A stretch of DNA of 64,000 nt, from positions 1,116,001 to 1,180,000 of the forward strand of contig NZ_JACRWD010000001.1 of NCBI RefSeq assembly GCF_014306135.1. Direction: 5' to 3'. Source of the DNA: Paraclostridium hominis (GTDB taxonomy: Bacteria > Bacillota > Clostridia > Peptostreptococcales > Peptostreptococcaceae). Of the stretch, positions 8,153 to 16,476 are shown piece by piece (position 1 is the first letter of the stretch; the number at the start of each line of letters is the position of its first letter). The translations under genes were made by a program, and so were the position numbers. The notes under the pieces were generated by a model. That model made no database searches and was not told the DNA's origin. It saw only the letters and a program-made list of their open reading frames with translations.

Positions 8153-8837
8153 CTCCCCATACAGTATGTATTATTTTAGTGCCATTCATATATTTTTCTA
8201 TTTTTTCTCTTATTCTACTCATATGAACCATAACTGTATTATTAGATTGATAATATTTTTCTTTCCATACTTTTTTAAATATATCTTCTGTACTAAATAC
8301 TACTCCTCTATTAGTTGCTAATAAGTATAAAATATCAAACTCTCTAGATGTTAAAGTTATTTCTTTATCATCTACAGTTACTCTATGCTTATTTTTATCT
8401 ATAGTTAAAGATTCAATATTTATAACATTTTCTGTATCAACAGTATTATTAAAGTAGTAAGCTCTTCTTAAAAGAGCCTTCACCCTAACTGTTAGTTCTA
8501 ATGGATTGAATGGTTTAGTCATATAATCATCTGCTCCAGTCATTATACCTTGAATCTTATCCATATCTTCAGATTTAGCACTAAGCATAAGTATTGGTAT
8601 ACTTAGTTTCTCCCTAACTTTTCTACAAACTTCTATCCCATCCATTTTTGGCATCATTATATCTAATACAATTAATTGTATATTATCTGATTCTAATATA
8701 TTAAGGGCTTCTTCACCATCACTAGCTTTTACTACCTTATATCCTTCATTAGAAAGATATATATCTAAAAGATTTCTTATTTCTTTTTCATCATCTACAA
8801 CAAGAATTTTCTTTTCCAACTTTAACTTTCCCTTCAT
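8130..8837 (-). CDS. VanR-like OmpR-family response regulator
   Basis: 235 residues from ATG 8837. The receiver domain has the acidic pair DDE (15-17), the phospho-acceptor D59 in LDIMMPKMDG, S/K at LSAK and KPF. The C-terminal winged helix (about 135-235) is OmpR/PhoB type (LTSREFDILYLL, VMVHMSRIREKI, GVGYKIE). The ATG has no SD, whereas an AAGGGA at 8829-8834 lies 9 nt before an in-frame TTG at 8819, so translation may start there (229 residues, beginning LEKKILVVDDE). It lies 11 nt after the end of the vanY-like frame and overlaps the kinase gene. Confidence 0.9.
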   Translation of the reverse strand: MKGKLKLEKKILVVDDEKEIRNLLDIYLSNEGYKVVKASDGEEALNILESDNIQLIVLDIMMPKMDGIEVCRKVREKLSIPILMLSAKSEDMDKIQGIMTGADDYMTKPFNPLELTVRVKALLRRAYYFNNTVDTENVINIESLTIDKNKHRVTVDDKEITLTSREFDILYLLATNRGVVFSTEDIFKKVWKEKYYQSNNTVMVHMSRIREKIEKYMNGTKIIHTVWGVGYKIEK

Positions 8838-8848
8838 TTTTATAATAT

Positions 8849-9529
8849 TTATATAGCTTTATTTTCAACATATTCTTCTAAAGTTACTCCTTTTTCAAAA
8901 ATGTCCTTTGCTATATCTTTGCCTACATATCTTATATGCCATGGTTCATATTTCTTACCTGTTATAGTTTCTTTTCCTTTTGGATATCTTATTATAAATC
9001 CAAATCTATGTGCATTTTCTGCTAACCATTGAGCTTCTTTTGTGCTTTCTACAAACCATCTATCTTCATTTGTAACATCTATAGCAAATCCTGTTTGATG
9101 CTCGCTTGTCCCAGGTATTGCAACATATTCTTCTGCTTTCTTTTTACCTTGAGCTATTACTCTTTATATATATGTTTCCTTTTGAGTTTTATAAGATCTA
9201 TAACCTGATGTTGCTAAAAAGTTTATACTTTCTTCTTCTTTTGCTGTTTTAAATAATTTCTCTAAAGCATCAGCAGCTACTTTTTCTAGTTGCTTTTCTT
9301 CTTTTATAGTATCGTCAATAAATTCTACATCTAAAGTCCTAAGTTCTTTGGGTTTATATGATCCGATTTTATTATCATTATTAACTAATAGTATATCAGG
9401 TTTCTTTTCTTTAAAAGTTTTTGTACTTGTTTCACTACTCATACTCAAGTTTATTGCATCTCCCTTTATTATAAACATACTAAAAGCTAAAATTGCCGAA
9501 GTTATTAATATTAATTTGTTAAATTTCAT
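8849..9529 (-). pseudogene. VanY-like D-alanyl-D-alanine carboxypeptidase, broken by one TAA
   Basis: The frame is open for 226 codons apart from TAA at 9164-9166 (codon 122). Residues 1-25 are a signal peptide or anchor. Downstream of the stop the frame encodes the catalytic VanY core: GTSEHQTGFAIDVT (zinc ligands His and Asp of SxHxxGxAxD), and EPWHIRYVG (third zinc ligand His). Just before the stop is SGYRSYKTQKET, also a family hallmark, so the break sits inside the catalytic domain where relatives have a tyrosine (TAT to TAA). The enzyme removes terminal D-Ala from peptidoglycan precursors; here no active product is expected without suppression. It heads the operon with the VanRS-like genes. 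Confidence 0.85.
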
Positions 9530-9599
9530 AGTCTATTATCTCCTTTTGATTTGATATATTTATTCTAAGATATAGACTTTAAGTAATTTATAAATAATT

Positions 9600-9636
9600 C
9601 TTAAGCTTTCTTAAGTTTTTATTGTTTAATCTTAAG
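9600..9636 (-). promoter_or_regulatory. Repeated CTTAAG boxes upstream of the van-like operon
   Basis: CTTAAG occurs three times, starting at 9600, 9610 and 9631, spaced 10 and 21 bp, 70-107 nt before the vanY-like start. Repeats in phase with the helix are the usual binding pattern of OmpR-family regulators, so these are candidate sites for autoregulation by the adjacent VanR-like protein. Confidence 0.4.
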
Positions 9637-9744
9637 TAGGGAGAATTTATTTATTGTTATATTATACTTATACCTTAAATTTCCTAAATTAGTCAATAAA
9701 GCACTTTATAAGACTTATTAATCAAATCTATATTAAATTAATTA

Positions 9745-9771
9745 AAGCTATAATCAATTGATTATAGCCTT
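9745..9771 (-). terminator. Palindromic terminator
   Basis: A perfect palindrome (GCTATAATCAATTGATTATAGC core) followed in the minus direction by T-rich DNA. It lies just past the remnant ending at 9782 and would end transcription from the truncated Nudix gene. Confidence 0.6.
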
Positions 9772-9781
9772 AATTTTAAAT

Positions 9782-9946
9782 TTATTTAAAGTACTTACCA
9801 TATGGTCTAAACTGATTTAATTTATATATAGTTTCATCTAATGAATTTAAAATTTTTTCTAATTTTTCTCCAATAATACTTAAAAGATAATTATATAACC
9901 TTTCACCACTTTCTTGAATAGTAAATCCTGATAAGTTAAAGTTCTG
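9782..9946 (-). pseudogene. Coding remnant behind the Nudix gene
   Basis: In a frame different from the Nudix gene, 54 codons are open from CAG at 9946 to TAA at 9782: QNFNLSGFTIQESGERL..., then LEKILNSLDETIYKLNQF and RPYGKYFK. The wing-like start followed by a long helix loosely recalls the C-terminus of a MarR-type regulator, but this is a weak guess. A second frame at 9901-9942 reads TLTYQDLLFKKVVK, which resembles the usual C-terminus of the Nudix protein (LTYPEIQPYLFEK type). The region is best read as a deletion scar. Confidence 0.35.
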
Positions 9947-10259
9947 TTACTTCTGCAAAATATAAACCTCCAAAGGTTGACACTGGGTGTTTAATGTTAT
10001 CACTATCTTCTTTTGTAACAGAATAAATACAGATAGGTATAATTTTAAACTCTTTTGCTCCTGTTTCCTCCTGCAGTTCTCTTGATGCTGTAATACTTAT
10101 TTCTTCCCCTTTTTCTCTATGTCCACCTGGAATTTCCCAAGTTTCTCTATCTTTGTGTTTTGCTAGAATCCATTTATTTTGAAATCTTGATACTATTACA
10201 GCAAATAATAAATCATTATCGTCTATTTCATCCCATTTAAAGAAATTAACATTAATCAT
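9936..10259 (-). pseudogene. Truncated Nudix hydrolase
   Basis: 107 residues from ATG to TAA 9936. The Nudix box is intact: GGHREKGEEISITASRELQE, followed by ETGA, so Mg2+ and pyrophosphate binding are plausible. Full-length relatives are about 130-140 residues and end in a LTYPEIQ-type segment; here the protein stops after YFAEVTEL, and a piece resembling that segment lies in another frame immediately downstream. This indicates an internal deletion with a frameshift. The truncated protein may still fold, so activity cannot be excluded. Confidence 0.6.
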
Positions 10260-10328
10260 ATAAAATATTTCCCCTTGTAATTTTTATATTTAGCAAGTGC
10301 CCACTAAAACAGATGTTTCCTTGTAATT

Positions 10329-10362
10329 TAAAAAATGAGGTTTTAATCAACCTCATTTTTTA
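10329..10362 (-). terminator. Rho-independent terminator of the ABC operon
   Basis: A 12-bp perfect stem TAAAAAATGAGG / CCTCATTTTTTA with a 10-nt loop. It begins at the permease stop codon and runs into T-rich minus-strand DNA. Confidence 0.8.
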
Positions 10363-11148
10363 ACTCCATAACTTTATTCTTAACTTATTATGAGCATAAT
10401 CTTTTATAGGAGCATTTTTAAGCATTAGACTAGCTAATCCCATTGCTACTACGAATACTATTACCTCTAAAGCATACAATTTACTTGGGTTATTTATAAA
10501 ATAATCAACTATCCATAATATCCTTTCTCCAAACTTACTTATTATATCCGCATTGATATAACTAAGTCTAGTTATATATAATACAGCTATAATTGGCAAT
10601 ACTATAAATAAAATTATATTGGTTTTTATATCAATTCTATAAAATATAGCTCCAAACATAAATCCTAATGAACTAAAAGCTAGTTGACATATGAACATCC
10701 CAAAAAAGCTTCCTATTATACCTTCATCCCCCACAATCATATTTATAAGTTCAGTTTCATTATCTAATTTTACAGTACCACTACTTACATTGTTAGATAA
10801 TAGATTAATTAGCTCCTCTATTAAAGTTACAAATACTAATGTAGATAGACTAATAATTATAATATATATAATAGATGCTTTTATAAATGATTTTCTATCG
10901 GCTCTTATACTCATAGCTCCTGAAAACTCTTTTACAGCTATGCTTAAAGAAAATATAGTTGGAAATAAAATTCCAAGCACACTAAGCTGTGTCTTATAAA
11001 GAATAAGTGATTCTCCTAATGACTCCCCTCTACTTAGTCCCTCTATCAAAAATGCACTTACTTGCAAAGATATAAAAATTAATATAAATATCATATAGTA
11101 TATATAACTATGTTTTAAAAACATAATATGTGGTTTTATCCTATTCAT
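10360..11148 (-). CDS. ABC-2-type membrane permease
   Basis: 262 residues with six predicted transmembrane helices (about 15-35, 48-68, 90-112, 150-172, 180-200, 232-252) and a short basic C-terminus. It overlaps the ATP-binding gene upstream by 8 nt, so it is its membrane partner. Together with the GntR-type repressor at the operon head this is the YtrA/YtrB-like layout common in Firmicutes, often induced by cell-wall antibiotics. Substrate unknown. Confidence 0.75.
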   Translation of the reverse strand: MNRIKPHIMFLKHSYIYYMIFILIFISLQVSAFLIEGLSRGESLGESLILYKTQLSVLGILFPTIFSLSIAVKEFSGAMSIRADRKSFIKASIIYIIIISLSTLVFVTLIEELINLLSNNVSSGTVKLDNETELINMIVGDEGIIGSFFGMFICQLAFSSLGFMFGAIFYRIDIKTNIILFIVLPIIAVLYITRLSYINADIISKFGERILWIVDYFINNPSKLYALEVIVFVVAMGLASLMLKNAPIKDYAHNKLRIKLWS

Positions 11149-12034
11149 AAACCTTTACCCCCTTTTTATTAATGTTTATAAATAAATCTTGAAGATTCAT
11201 ATTATCTAGTTCTATATTACATTCATTTATAATTTTCATATCACCTTCACCAATATCTCCATAATAAGAATAAGTAGCTATATTTCCAAAAGACCTGACT
11301 TCTTTTACCCCTTTTAATATCTTAAGTCTTTTTAAGTCCTCTTTATTTCCACTTATATAATAAGATTTTGTATTTATATTTTCTACATAGTCATTTACTA
11401 AAACACTTCCATCTTTTATTATTGCTACTTTTTCTAATAATTCCCCTATCTCCTCTATTAGATGTGTAGATATTATTATACTTCTTTTTTTATTTACATA
11501 ACTTTCTAGCAAAATATCATAAAACTCTTTTCTATTTAAAGCATCAAGTCCTATAGTAGGTTCATCAAATATAGTTATTTTAGCATTTGAACATATTCCC
11601 ACAATATTAGATACAGATGTTTTCATTCCTCTTGATAATTTTTTATATCTTGCCTTTTGATTTATATCAAATACTTCACAAAGCTTTTTTTCAAGTTCCT
11701 TATCATAATTACTATAAAAACTTGAATACATATTAAATATAGTTTTTACTTTGGCTTCATTATTGTAAAACTCTCTTTCTCTAACTACACATATATTTTC
11801 TAAAACCTCAGGATTTATTCTTGGGTCTAAGCCAAGTACTTTTATATCTCCATTTTTACTCATAAGTTGATTTGTCATTATGTTTATTAATGTAGTTTTA
11901 CCTGCTCCATTTTTCCCCAAAAGACCATAAATTTTATTTTCTTCAAATTCTATATTCAAGTTTTTAAATACTTGTTTATCTTTAAATTTATAGTTTAAAT
12001 CTTTTATCTCTATTACTCTATTCAAAATTATCAC
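11141..12034 (-). CDS. ABC transporter ATP-binding protein
   Basis: 297 residues. Walker A GLLGKNGAGKTT at about 36-47, signature-like KLSRGMKTSV (degenerate from LSGGQ), Walker B ITIFDEPTIGLD, and H-loop STHLIEE. A C-terminal extension of about 80 residues follows the nucleotide-binding core. It sits 3 nt after the GntR regulator and overlaps the permease gene, so all three are one operon. Likely drives export or bacitracin/lantibiotic-type protection, by analogy with YtrB. Confidence 0.9.
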   Translation of the reverse strand: MIILNRVIEIKDLNYKFKDKQVFKNLNIEFEENKIYGLLGKNGAGKTTLINIMTNQLMSKNGDIKVLGLDPRINPEVLENICVVREREFYNNEAKVKTIFNMYSSFYSNYDKELEKKLCEVFDINQKARYKKLSRGMKTSVSNIVGICSNAKITIFDEPTIGLDALNRKEFYDILLESYVNKKRSIIISTHLIEEIGELLEKVAIIKDGSVLVNDYVENINTKSYYISGNKEDLKRLKILKGVKEVRSFGNIATYSYYGDIGEGDMKIINECNIELDNMNLQDLFININKKGVKVYE

Positions 12035-12037
12035 CCT

Positions 12038-12400
12038 TTACAAAGATTTATTTATCATTTCTAATAATTCAGTTTTGCTAATTCCAAGTTTTTTAGCTTC
12101 TTTTACTAGCTCTTTAATATATACTTCTTTGAAATTTTCTTTTCTACTATCACCTATTATCTTTTTAGCCCCTTCACATACAAACATACCTATCCCTCTT
12201 TTTTTGTATAAAATATTCTTTTCAACCAACAAGTTAACCCCTTTAAGTATAGTTGCTGGATTTATTTTATATAGCTTTGACAGTTCTGTAGTTGATGGAA
12301 TTTGTTCATTTTCCATAATACCTTCAGATATCACTTCATCTTCTATCGCCTTTGCTATTTGTATAAATATTGGTTCATTGTCATTAAGTATTAATTTCAA
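12038..12400 (-). CDS. GntR-family (YtrA-like) repressor
   Basis: 120 residues from a TTG start, with SD GGAGG 7 nt upstream. The N-terminal winged helix (about 8-75) shows the GntR signature: EPIFIQIAKAIEDEVISEG, then IPSTTELSKLYKINPATILKG and the wing KKRGIGMFV. There is no large effector domain, only a short C-terminal helical dimerisation tail, as in the YtrA subfamily. It heads the ABC transporter operon, and a palindrome at 12420-12441 just upstream is its likely operator. Confidence 0.88.
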   Translation of the reverse strand: MKLILNDNEPIFIQIAKAIEDEVISEGIMENEQIPSTTELSKLYKINPATILKGVNLLVEKNILYKKRGIGMFVCEGAKKIIGDSRKENFKEVYIKELVKEAKKLGISKTELLEMINKSL

Positions 12401-12419
12401 CTTACCACCTCCTTACTTG

Positions 12420-12441
12420 GTTAGTTACTTAAGTAATTAAC
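12420..12441 (-). promoter_or_regulatory. Palindromic operator before the GntR/ABC operon
   Basis: GTTAGTTACTT / AAGTAATTAAC are inverted 11-bp halves with one mismatch and no spacer. The site lies directly upstream of the SD of the GntR gene and downstream of TA-rich -10-like DNA, the usual place for YtrA-type autorepression. Confidence 0.6.
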
Positions 12442-12518
12442 TATATATCTATATGGTATATAAATACATTTTATAATGCAACCATTTTCACAAAATACTT
12501 TTAGTCAATTTTAGATAT

Positions 12519-12554
12519 AAAAAAGCACCTAACTTTTATGCTAGGTGCTTTTTT
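12519..12554 (-). terminator. Strong bidirectional terminator
   Basis: Stem AAAAAAGCACCTA / TAGGTGCTTTTTT with a loop of about 10 nt. It ends the oxidoreductase gene at 12591. Confidence 0.8.
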
Positions 12555-12590
12555 ATTATCTATTTTACATTTAGTTTTAATAGCTTTTAA

Positions 12591-13058
12591 TTATTTTATA
12601 GCTTTACCTGTCATATGTTCTATACTAATTTTCATAACGCTCGTAGCATCCTTAGCTCTTGATATGTATAGTTTACCCTCTTGTAAAAATTCAGGTGAAT
12701 ATTTTTCTATAAGCTTAAGTAAAGCCATCTCTTTTTCTTCTCCATCAATTTCAGTTGCAATACCAAAAGCTATAACACTTTCATATTTTGTACTAAATTT
12801 ACTTGGTAAAACTTCTGTATCTCCTACTACATTAAAAGATACTTTTTCATGATTTTTTATATTATCAATTTTGTGTCCTACTTTTGCACTATGAAAATAT
12901 ATACATTTTTCATAGTATACATAACTTATAGGCACAGAGTGTGGATATCCATTTTCACCTATAGTTGCAAGTGTTCCATATTCCCCTTTGTTTAATATTT
13001 GGTCTATCTCTTCTTTAATTTCAATTTTTCTATTTTGTCTTCTCATTTGTCTAAACAT
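12591..13058 (-). CDS. Pyridoxamine 5'-phosphate oxidase-like flavoprotein (NimA-type)
   Basis: 155 residues from ATG 13058, which has SD AAAGGAG at 7 nt; an in-frame TTG at 13064 is too close to the SD. The split-barrel FMN-binding fold is suggested by GTLATIGENGYPHSVPISYVYY, IYFHSAKVGHKIDNI and VSFNVVG, and the C-terminus has YISRAKDAT and HMTGKA, as in the 5-nitroimidazole-reductase-like branch. Likely a cytosolic FMN- or haem-binding oxidoreductase; the physiological substrate is unknown. Monocistronic. Confidence 0.8.
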   Translation of the reverse strand: MFRQMRRQNRKIEIKEEIDQILNKGEYGTLATIGENGYPHSVPISYVYYEKCIYFHSAKVGHKIDNIKNHEKVSFNVVGDTEVLPSKFSTKYESVIAFGIATEIDGEEKEMALLKLIEKYSPEFLQEGKLYISRAKDATSVMKISIEHMTGKAIK

Positions 13059-13143
13059 AACCAATCTCCTTTGCAGTTAATTTTAAATTTTATTACAAGT
13101 ATATAATAAAAATAGTATATTTATCAAAAATTTATAGTATTTA

Positions 13144-13935
13144 TTATTTCATTAAATTTTTAAATATAGCTTCTTGTTCTTTCAAATTATCACTACTTTT
13201 CCACAATTGAATATCACTTTTATTTCCTTTGTAATAACACATCGATATTTTATTAGTATCTTCATTTTCAATTAAAACATCTTTACATTTATTTAACTTT
13301 GTATCATGTACGATAAATAATCTATATCCATTTTCCTCAATTAAATAATTTTTTAAATTTGTATTTTCTTTATTGTAATCTTTAAATTGAACAAACTTAT
13401 TTTCTTTAAATAAATTTTTTATTTTTGCTATACTCAAACTTGCATCATTCTCTATAGATTCAGCTATTTTATAATAAATTTCATATATTGTATCAAGTTT
13501 TTGTCCATTATTTATTAAATTAGCTAAATCTTTTTGTTCTTTTAAAGATTTTAAGTATATCCCTAAATTCAAATCCAACTTTCCATTTTTTAACTTTATG
13601 TAATCTGTATGTAAATAAATATCATCGCTATTTTCTTTCTTAAATTCATAAGATATACGATTTATTTGATTTTCACCTTCTAAATAGGATATATTTAATT
13701 CTTCATTTTCATCTATGACCTTATTTTTATTATTTTTTAAATCTAAATTTGAATTTATATCCTTTAATTTTTTTAAATTCATTTCTTTGCCTTTGATATC
13801 TGTATCTACAGTGTCAAAATATAAGTTCTGTAATTGAGATAAATTTTTATTTTCTAAACTAGATATTGATACAGTACTAAATAAAACAATACAGTTAACT
13901 CCTATAACCAAAAATAAAAGTTTTTTTACTTTCAT
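13144..13935 (-). CDS. Secreted or anchored protein of unknown family
   Basis: 263 residues. The N-terminus MKVKKLLFLVIGVNCIVLFS is a signal peptide; a cysteine at position 15 is within the hydrophobic core and is not a good lipobox. The rest is soluble, rich in K, N, D and E, with alternating strand and helix and no recognised motif; two cysteines near the end (NKCKD, SMCYYKG) could form a disulfide. SD AGGAGGGG precedes ATG. It stands alone between the flavoprotein and MATE genes. Function unknown. Confidence 0.5.
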   Translation of the reverse strand: MKVKKLLFLVIGVNCIVLFSTVSISSLENKNLSQLQNLYFDTVDTDIKGKEMNLKKLKDINSNLDLKNNKNKVIDENEELNISYLEGENQINRISYEFKKENSDDIYLHTDYIKLKNGKLDLNLGIYLKSLKEQKDLANLINNGQKLDTIYEIYYKIAESIENDASLSIAKIKNLFKENKFVQFKDYNKENTNLKNYLIEENGYRLFIVHDTKLNKCKDVLIENEDTNKISMCYYKGNKSDIQLWKSSDNLKEQEAIFKNLMK

Positions 13936-14093
13936 TTTCCCCTCCTATAATTTGTATACCCTTTTAAATTAATAATATTTCTTACAATACAATTAAATTG
14001 TAGCTTTTATACATCCAAATTCGGTAACGAATAAGTTACATAATCACTAGTCAAAATAACACTTAATATATAAAACTTCCTTATAATAAAAAA

Positions 14094-14114
14094 GTATGGA
14101 TAATTTATCCATAC
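14094..14114 (-). terminator. Terminator of the MATE gene
   Basis: A 9-bp stem GTATGGATA/TATCCATAC with a 3-nt loop, followed in the minus direction by TTTTTTATT. Confidence 0.75.
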
Positions 14115-14139
14115 AATAATTTATATCAAAAAATAAACC

Positions 14140-15474
14140 TTAAATATTAATACAAATAGACTTGCTAGACTTATACGTTAAATAAAATCCTATAAAGAAT
14201 GTACAAACTTCAGCAAAAGGTACACTCATCCAAACTCCACTAACTCCAAATATCATAGGCAGCATAACTATACCTATAATTATAAATAATAACCCTCTAC
14301 TAACTGCTACTATAACAGATAATCTTGCATTCCCAATTGCTGTGAAGTACCCAGAATTAACTATATTAAAGCCATTCATAAAAAACGCAAAGGCATATAC
14401 TTTAGCTCCACTTGCTGATAAAGATATTATATCATTATTTCCTTTTACAAATAATTCAACTAAATCTTTACCAAAGAAAAATAATGTTACAAATATAAAA
14501 ATACCTGCTACTATACATATCTTAAAAGCTAATTTTAATATTTTATCAACCCTGTCATATTGCTTACTTCCATAATTGTAACTAACTATTGGACATATAC
14601 CATCAGATATACCAAACATTAAAAGTATACCAAACTGTGCTATATAGTTTATTGATGTAAAAGCGGCTACTCCACCTTCACCGGCTATATTCATAAAAGC
14701 CATATTAAAAAGGTAAGCACAAGTTGCAGTAGATATTGAATTTATCCCTTCTGATGATCCATTATATAACATAGGATATATAACACTTTTATCAAACTTA
14801 CCAACAAATATATTTATAAAACTTTTTTTATCAAGCATTGGCCAAACTACAACCATAAAAGCAGCTAAATATGAACATCCAGTAGCTGTAGCTGTCCCTA
14901 CTATACCTAAATTTAATTTCGCCGTTAATATATAGTTTAAAACAATATTTGTAAATAAACTTAATATCATACCTCTAAAATATAGTTCTGGTTTTTCTAT
15001 TATTCTATTTGAAAAGCCAAATAAAAGCATTAAGTTTATCGGGATTGTAAATATAGCAATCATTTTTATATATGTTGAAACATCTTTAACTAATACATCA
15101 TTTGCACCTAATAATATTGCAAGTTTTTCATTAAATATAAGTCCTAATAAAGTTATACTTGCTCCCATTATTAAAATAAATATTATAGATGTTTTAAAAA
15201 CATTCTGTGCCTTTTCTATATTTTTATTTCCTAAATTAAGGCCCATATAACTTTGAGCTCCTACACTCACTATGAAACTTATTCCCATTATCAACTGTAC
15301 AAATGGATTTGCAATATTTACACTTGCCATAGCATTTGGCCCTAATATATTACCTACAAAGAGTCCATCTACCATAGTTTGCATTCCAGATATAAGCATA
15401 GCTACTATGGCAGGTACTGCAAACTTTAAAAATACCGTTGAAATCTTTCCATTTAATAGCATATTATCTTGCAC
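14140..15474 (-). CDS. MATE-family efflux transporter (MerR-controlled)
   Basis: 444 residues from a GTG at 15474, chosen because GGAGGAG lies 6 nt upstream; an ATG at 15489 lies before that SD. About 12 transmembrane helices in two related halves. MATE hallmarks: VPAIVAMLISGMQTMVDGLFVG near the N-terminus, a QSYMGLNLGNKNI loop, and the second-half counterpart ISDGICPIVSYNYGSKQYDR. This is the DinF/MepA branch, exporting cationic drugs with Na+ or H+ antiport. A promoter with a 19-bp spacer lies directly upstream and the MerR-type regulator is the next gene, so it is probably drug-inducible. Confidence 0.88.
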   Translation of the reverse strand: MQDNMLLNGKISTVFLKFAVPAIVAMLISGMQTMVDGLFVGNILGPNAMASVNIANPFVQLIMGISFIVSVGAQSYMGLNLGNKNIEKAQNVFKTSIIFILIMGASITLLGLIFNEKLAILLGANDVLVKDVSTYIKMIAIFTIPINLMLLFGFSNRIIEKPELYFRGMILSLFTNIVLNYILTAKLNLGIVGTATATGCSYLAAFMVVVWPMLDKKSFINIFVGKFDKSVIYPMLYNGSSEGINSISTATCAYLFNMAFMNIAGEGGVAAFTSINYIAQFGILLMFGISDGICPIVSYNYGSKQYDRVDKILKLAFKICIVAGIFIFVTLFFFGKDLVELFVKGNNDIISLSASGAKVYAFAFFMNGFNIVNSGYFTAIGNARLSVIVAVSRGLLFIIIGIVMLPMIFGVSGVWMSVPFAEVCTFFIGFYLTYKSSKSICINI

Positions 15475-15511
15475 TCTAATCTCCTCCATATCATTTATTA
15501 TGTCTACATTA

Positions 15512-15542
15512 ATAATAAAGTCTTGAGTAAGTCTAGAGTCAA
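15512..15542 (-). promoter_or_regulatory. MerR-type promoter with 19-bp spacer
   Basis: On the minus strand TTGACT (15537-15542) and TATTAT (15512-15517) are separated by 19 bp. Within the spacer TCTAGA-N5-TCAAGA forms an imperfect inverted repeat. An over-long spacer with a central palindrome is the signature of MerR-activated promoters, which are untwisted by the activator. It drives the MATE gene. Confidence 0.75.
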
Positions 15543-15552
15543 GTAAAATTTA

Positions 15553-16326
15553 TTAATTTTTTGGAATATATAATTTAACTAAATATATATTTTCTTTTTC
15601 TTTTCTTGATAATGTAAACATAGTTTCTACTAAAACTTCAACTTTTTTATCTTTACAATTTATGTTATTTAAAATTTCTTTTGTAAGTTTTTCTATATTA
15701 GAAAAAGTATCTTTTCTAGTTATAACTATATACTCTCCTCTAAAATTTTTTTCCGTAAAATCTGTATATTTTTTATATTCAAACACTTCATCTTCAAATA
15801 CTTCAATTCCTACTCTACTTGAATCTCCTACTATATTCCCTTTATCATCTTTATTTAAAAGTATCATTAAATTCTTAGTTTTTACCACAGTTGCTATGTA
15901 TGAATTTCCATTTTGATTAAAAAATATTACTTTTTTATTTATATATTCAGATTTAAATCCATCTTTAATTTCTTTATTTTTAAATTCACTCATTTTTGAT
16001 GCCATATCTTTAGATATTTTCACACGATATTTTAAATCAGTTAAATATTTTATTTTATCCTCTAGAAACTTTTCATGTCTTGTAAATAGCTCTACATAAG
16101 CATCTTCCTCTTCTTTTTGTACTATATCTTTTATATCTTTAATAGGTATTTCTAATTGTTTAGCTATTAATATAATTTCTAATAACTCTATTTCTCTTAT
16201 AGTATAATATCTATATCCATTTTCCTTTTTAACACTTGGTTTTAATAAATCTATTTTATCGTAATACCTTAAAGTATCATGACTTATGTTGTACATTTTA
16301 GTTACTTGGCCTATAGTAAATAGCAA
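15553..16326 (-). CDS. MerR-family multidrug-responsive activator
   Basis: 257 residues from a TTG start with SD AGGAGG. The N-terminus is classic MerR: FTIGQVTKMYNISHDTLRYY, then LLKPSVKKENGYRYYTIREI. A coiled-coil linker spans about 80-115, followed by a C-terminal effector domain of about 130 residues rich in strands (VIFFNQNGNSYIATVV, GEYIVITRKDTF, KVEVLVETMFTLS), compatible with a BmrR/GyrI-like drug-binding domain. The adjacent MATE gene with a 19-bp-spacer promoter is its evident target. Confidence 0.88.
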   Translation of the reverse strand: MLFTIGQVTKMYNISHDTLRYYDKIDLLKPSVKKENGYRYYTIREIELLEIILIAKQLEIPIKDIKDIVQKEEEDAYVELFTRHEKFLEDKIKYLTDLKYRVKISKDMASKMSEFKNKEIKDGFKSEYINKKVIFFNQNGNSYIATVVKTKNLMILLNKDDKGNIVGDSSRVGIEVFEDEVFEYKKYTDFTEKNFRGEYIVITRKDTFSNIEKLTKEILNNINCKDKKVEVLVETMFTLSRKEKENIYLVKLYIPKN

Positions 16327-16427
16327 TTATTTATCCTCCTATACTTATACTTGGTACTAATCATTCTCATTTTAACATAATATCATAAAAAATTTACTTA
16401 TTTAAAAATTACTAATTCTATATTAAA

Positions 16428-16450
16428 AAAGATCCCTCTATGGGATCTTT
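16428..16450 (-). terminator. Terminator of the nucleoside operon
   Basis: Stem AAAGATCCC/GGGATCTTT, 5-nt loop, followed in the minus direction by TTTTTAATA. It lies 26 nt after the aldolase stop. Confidence 0.8.
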
Positions 16451-16476
16451 CATTATATTTATATTAATAATATAGT

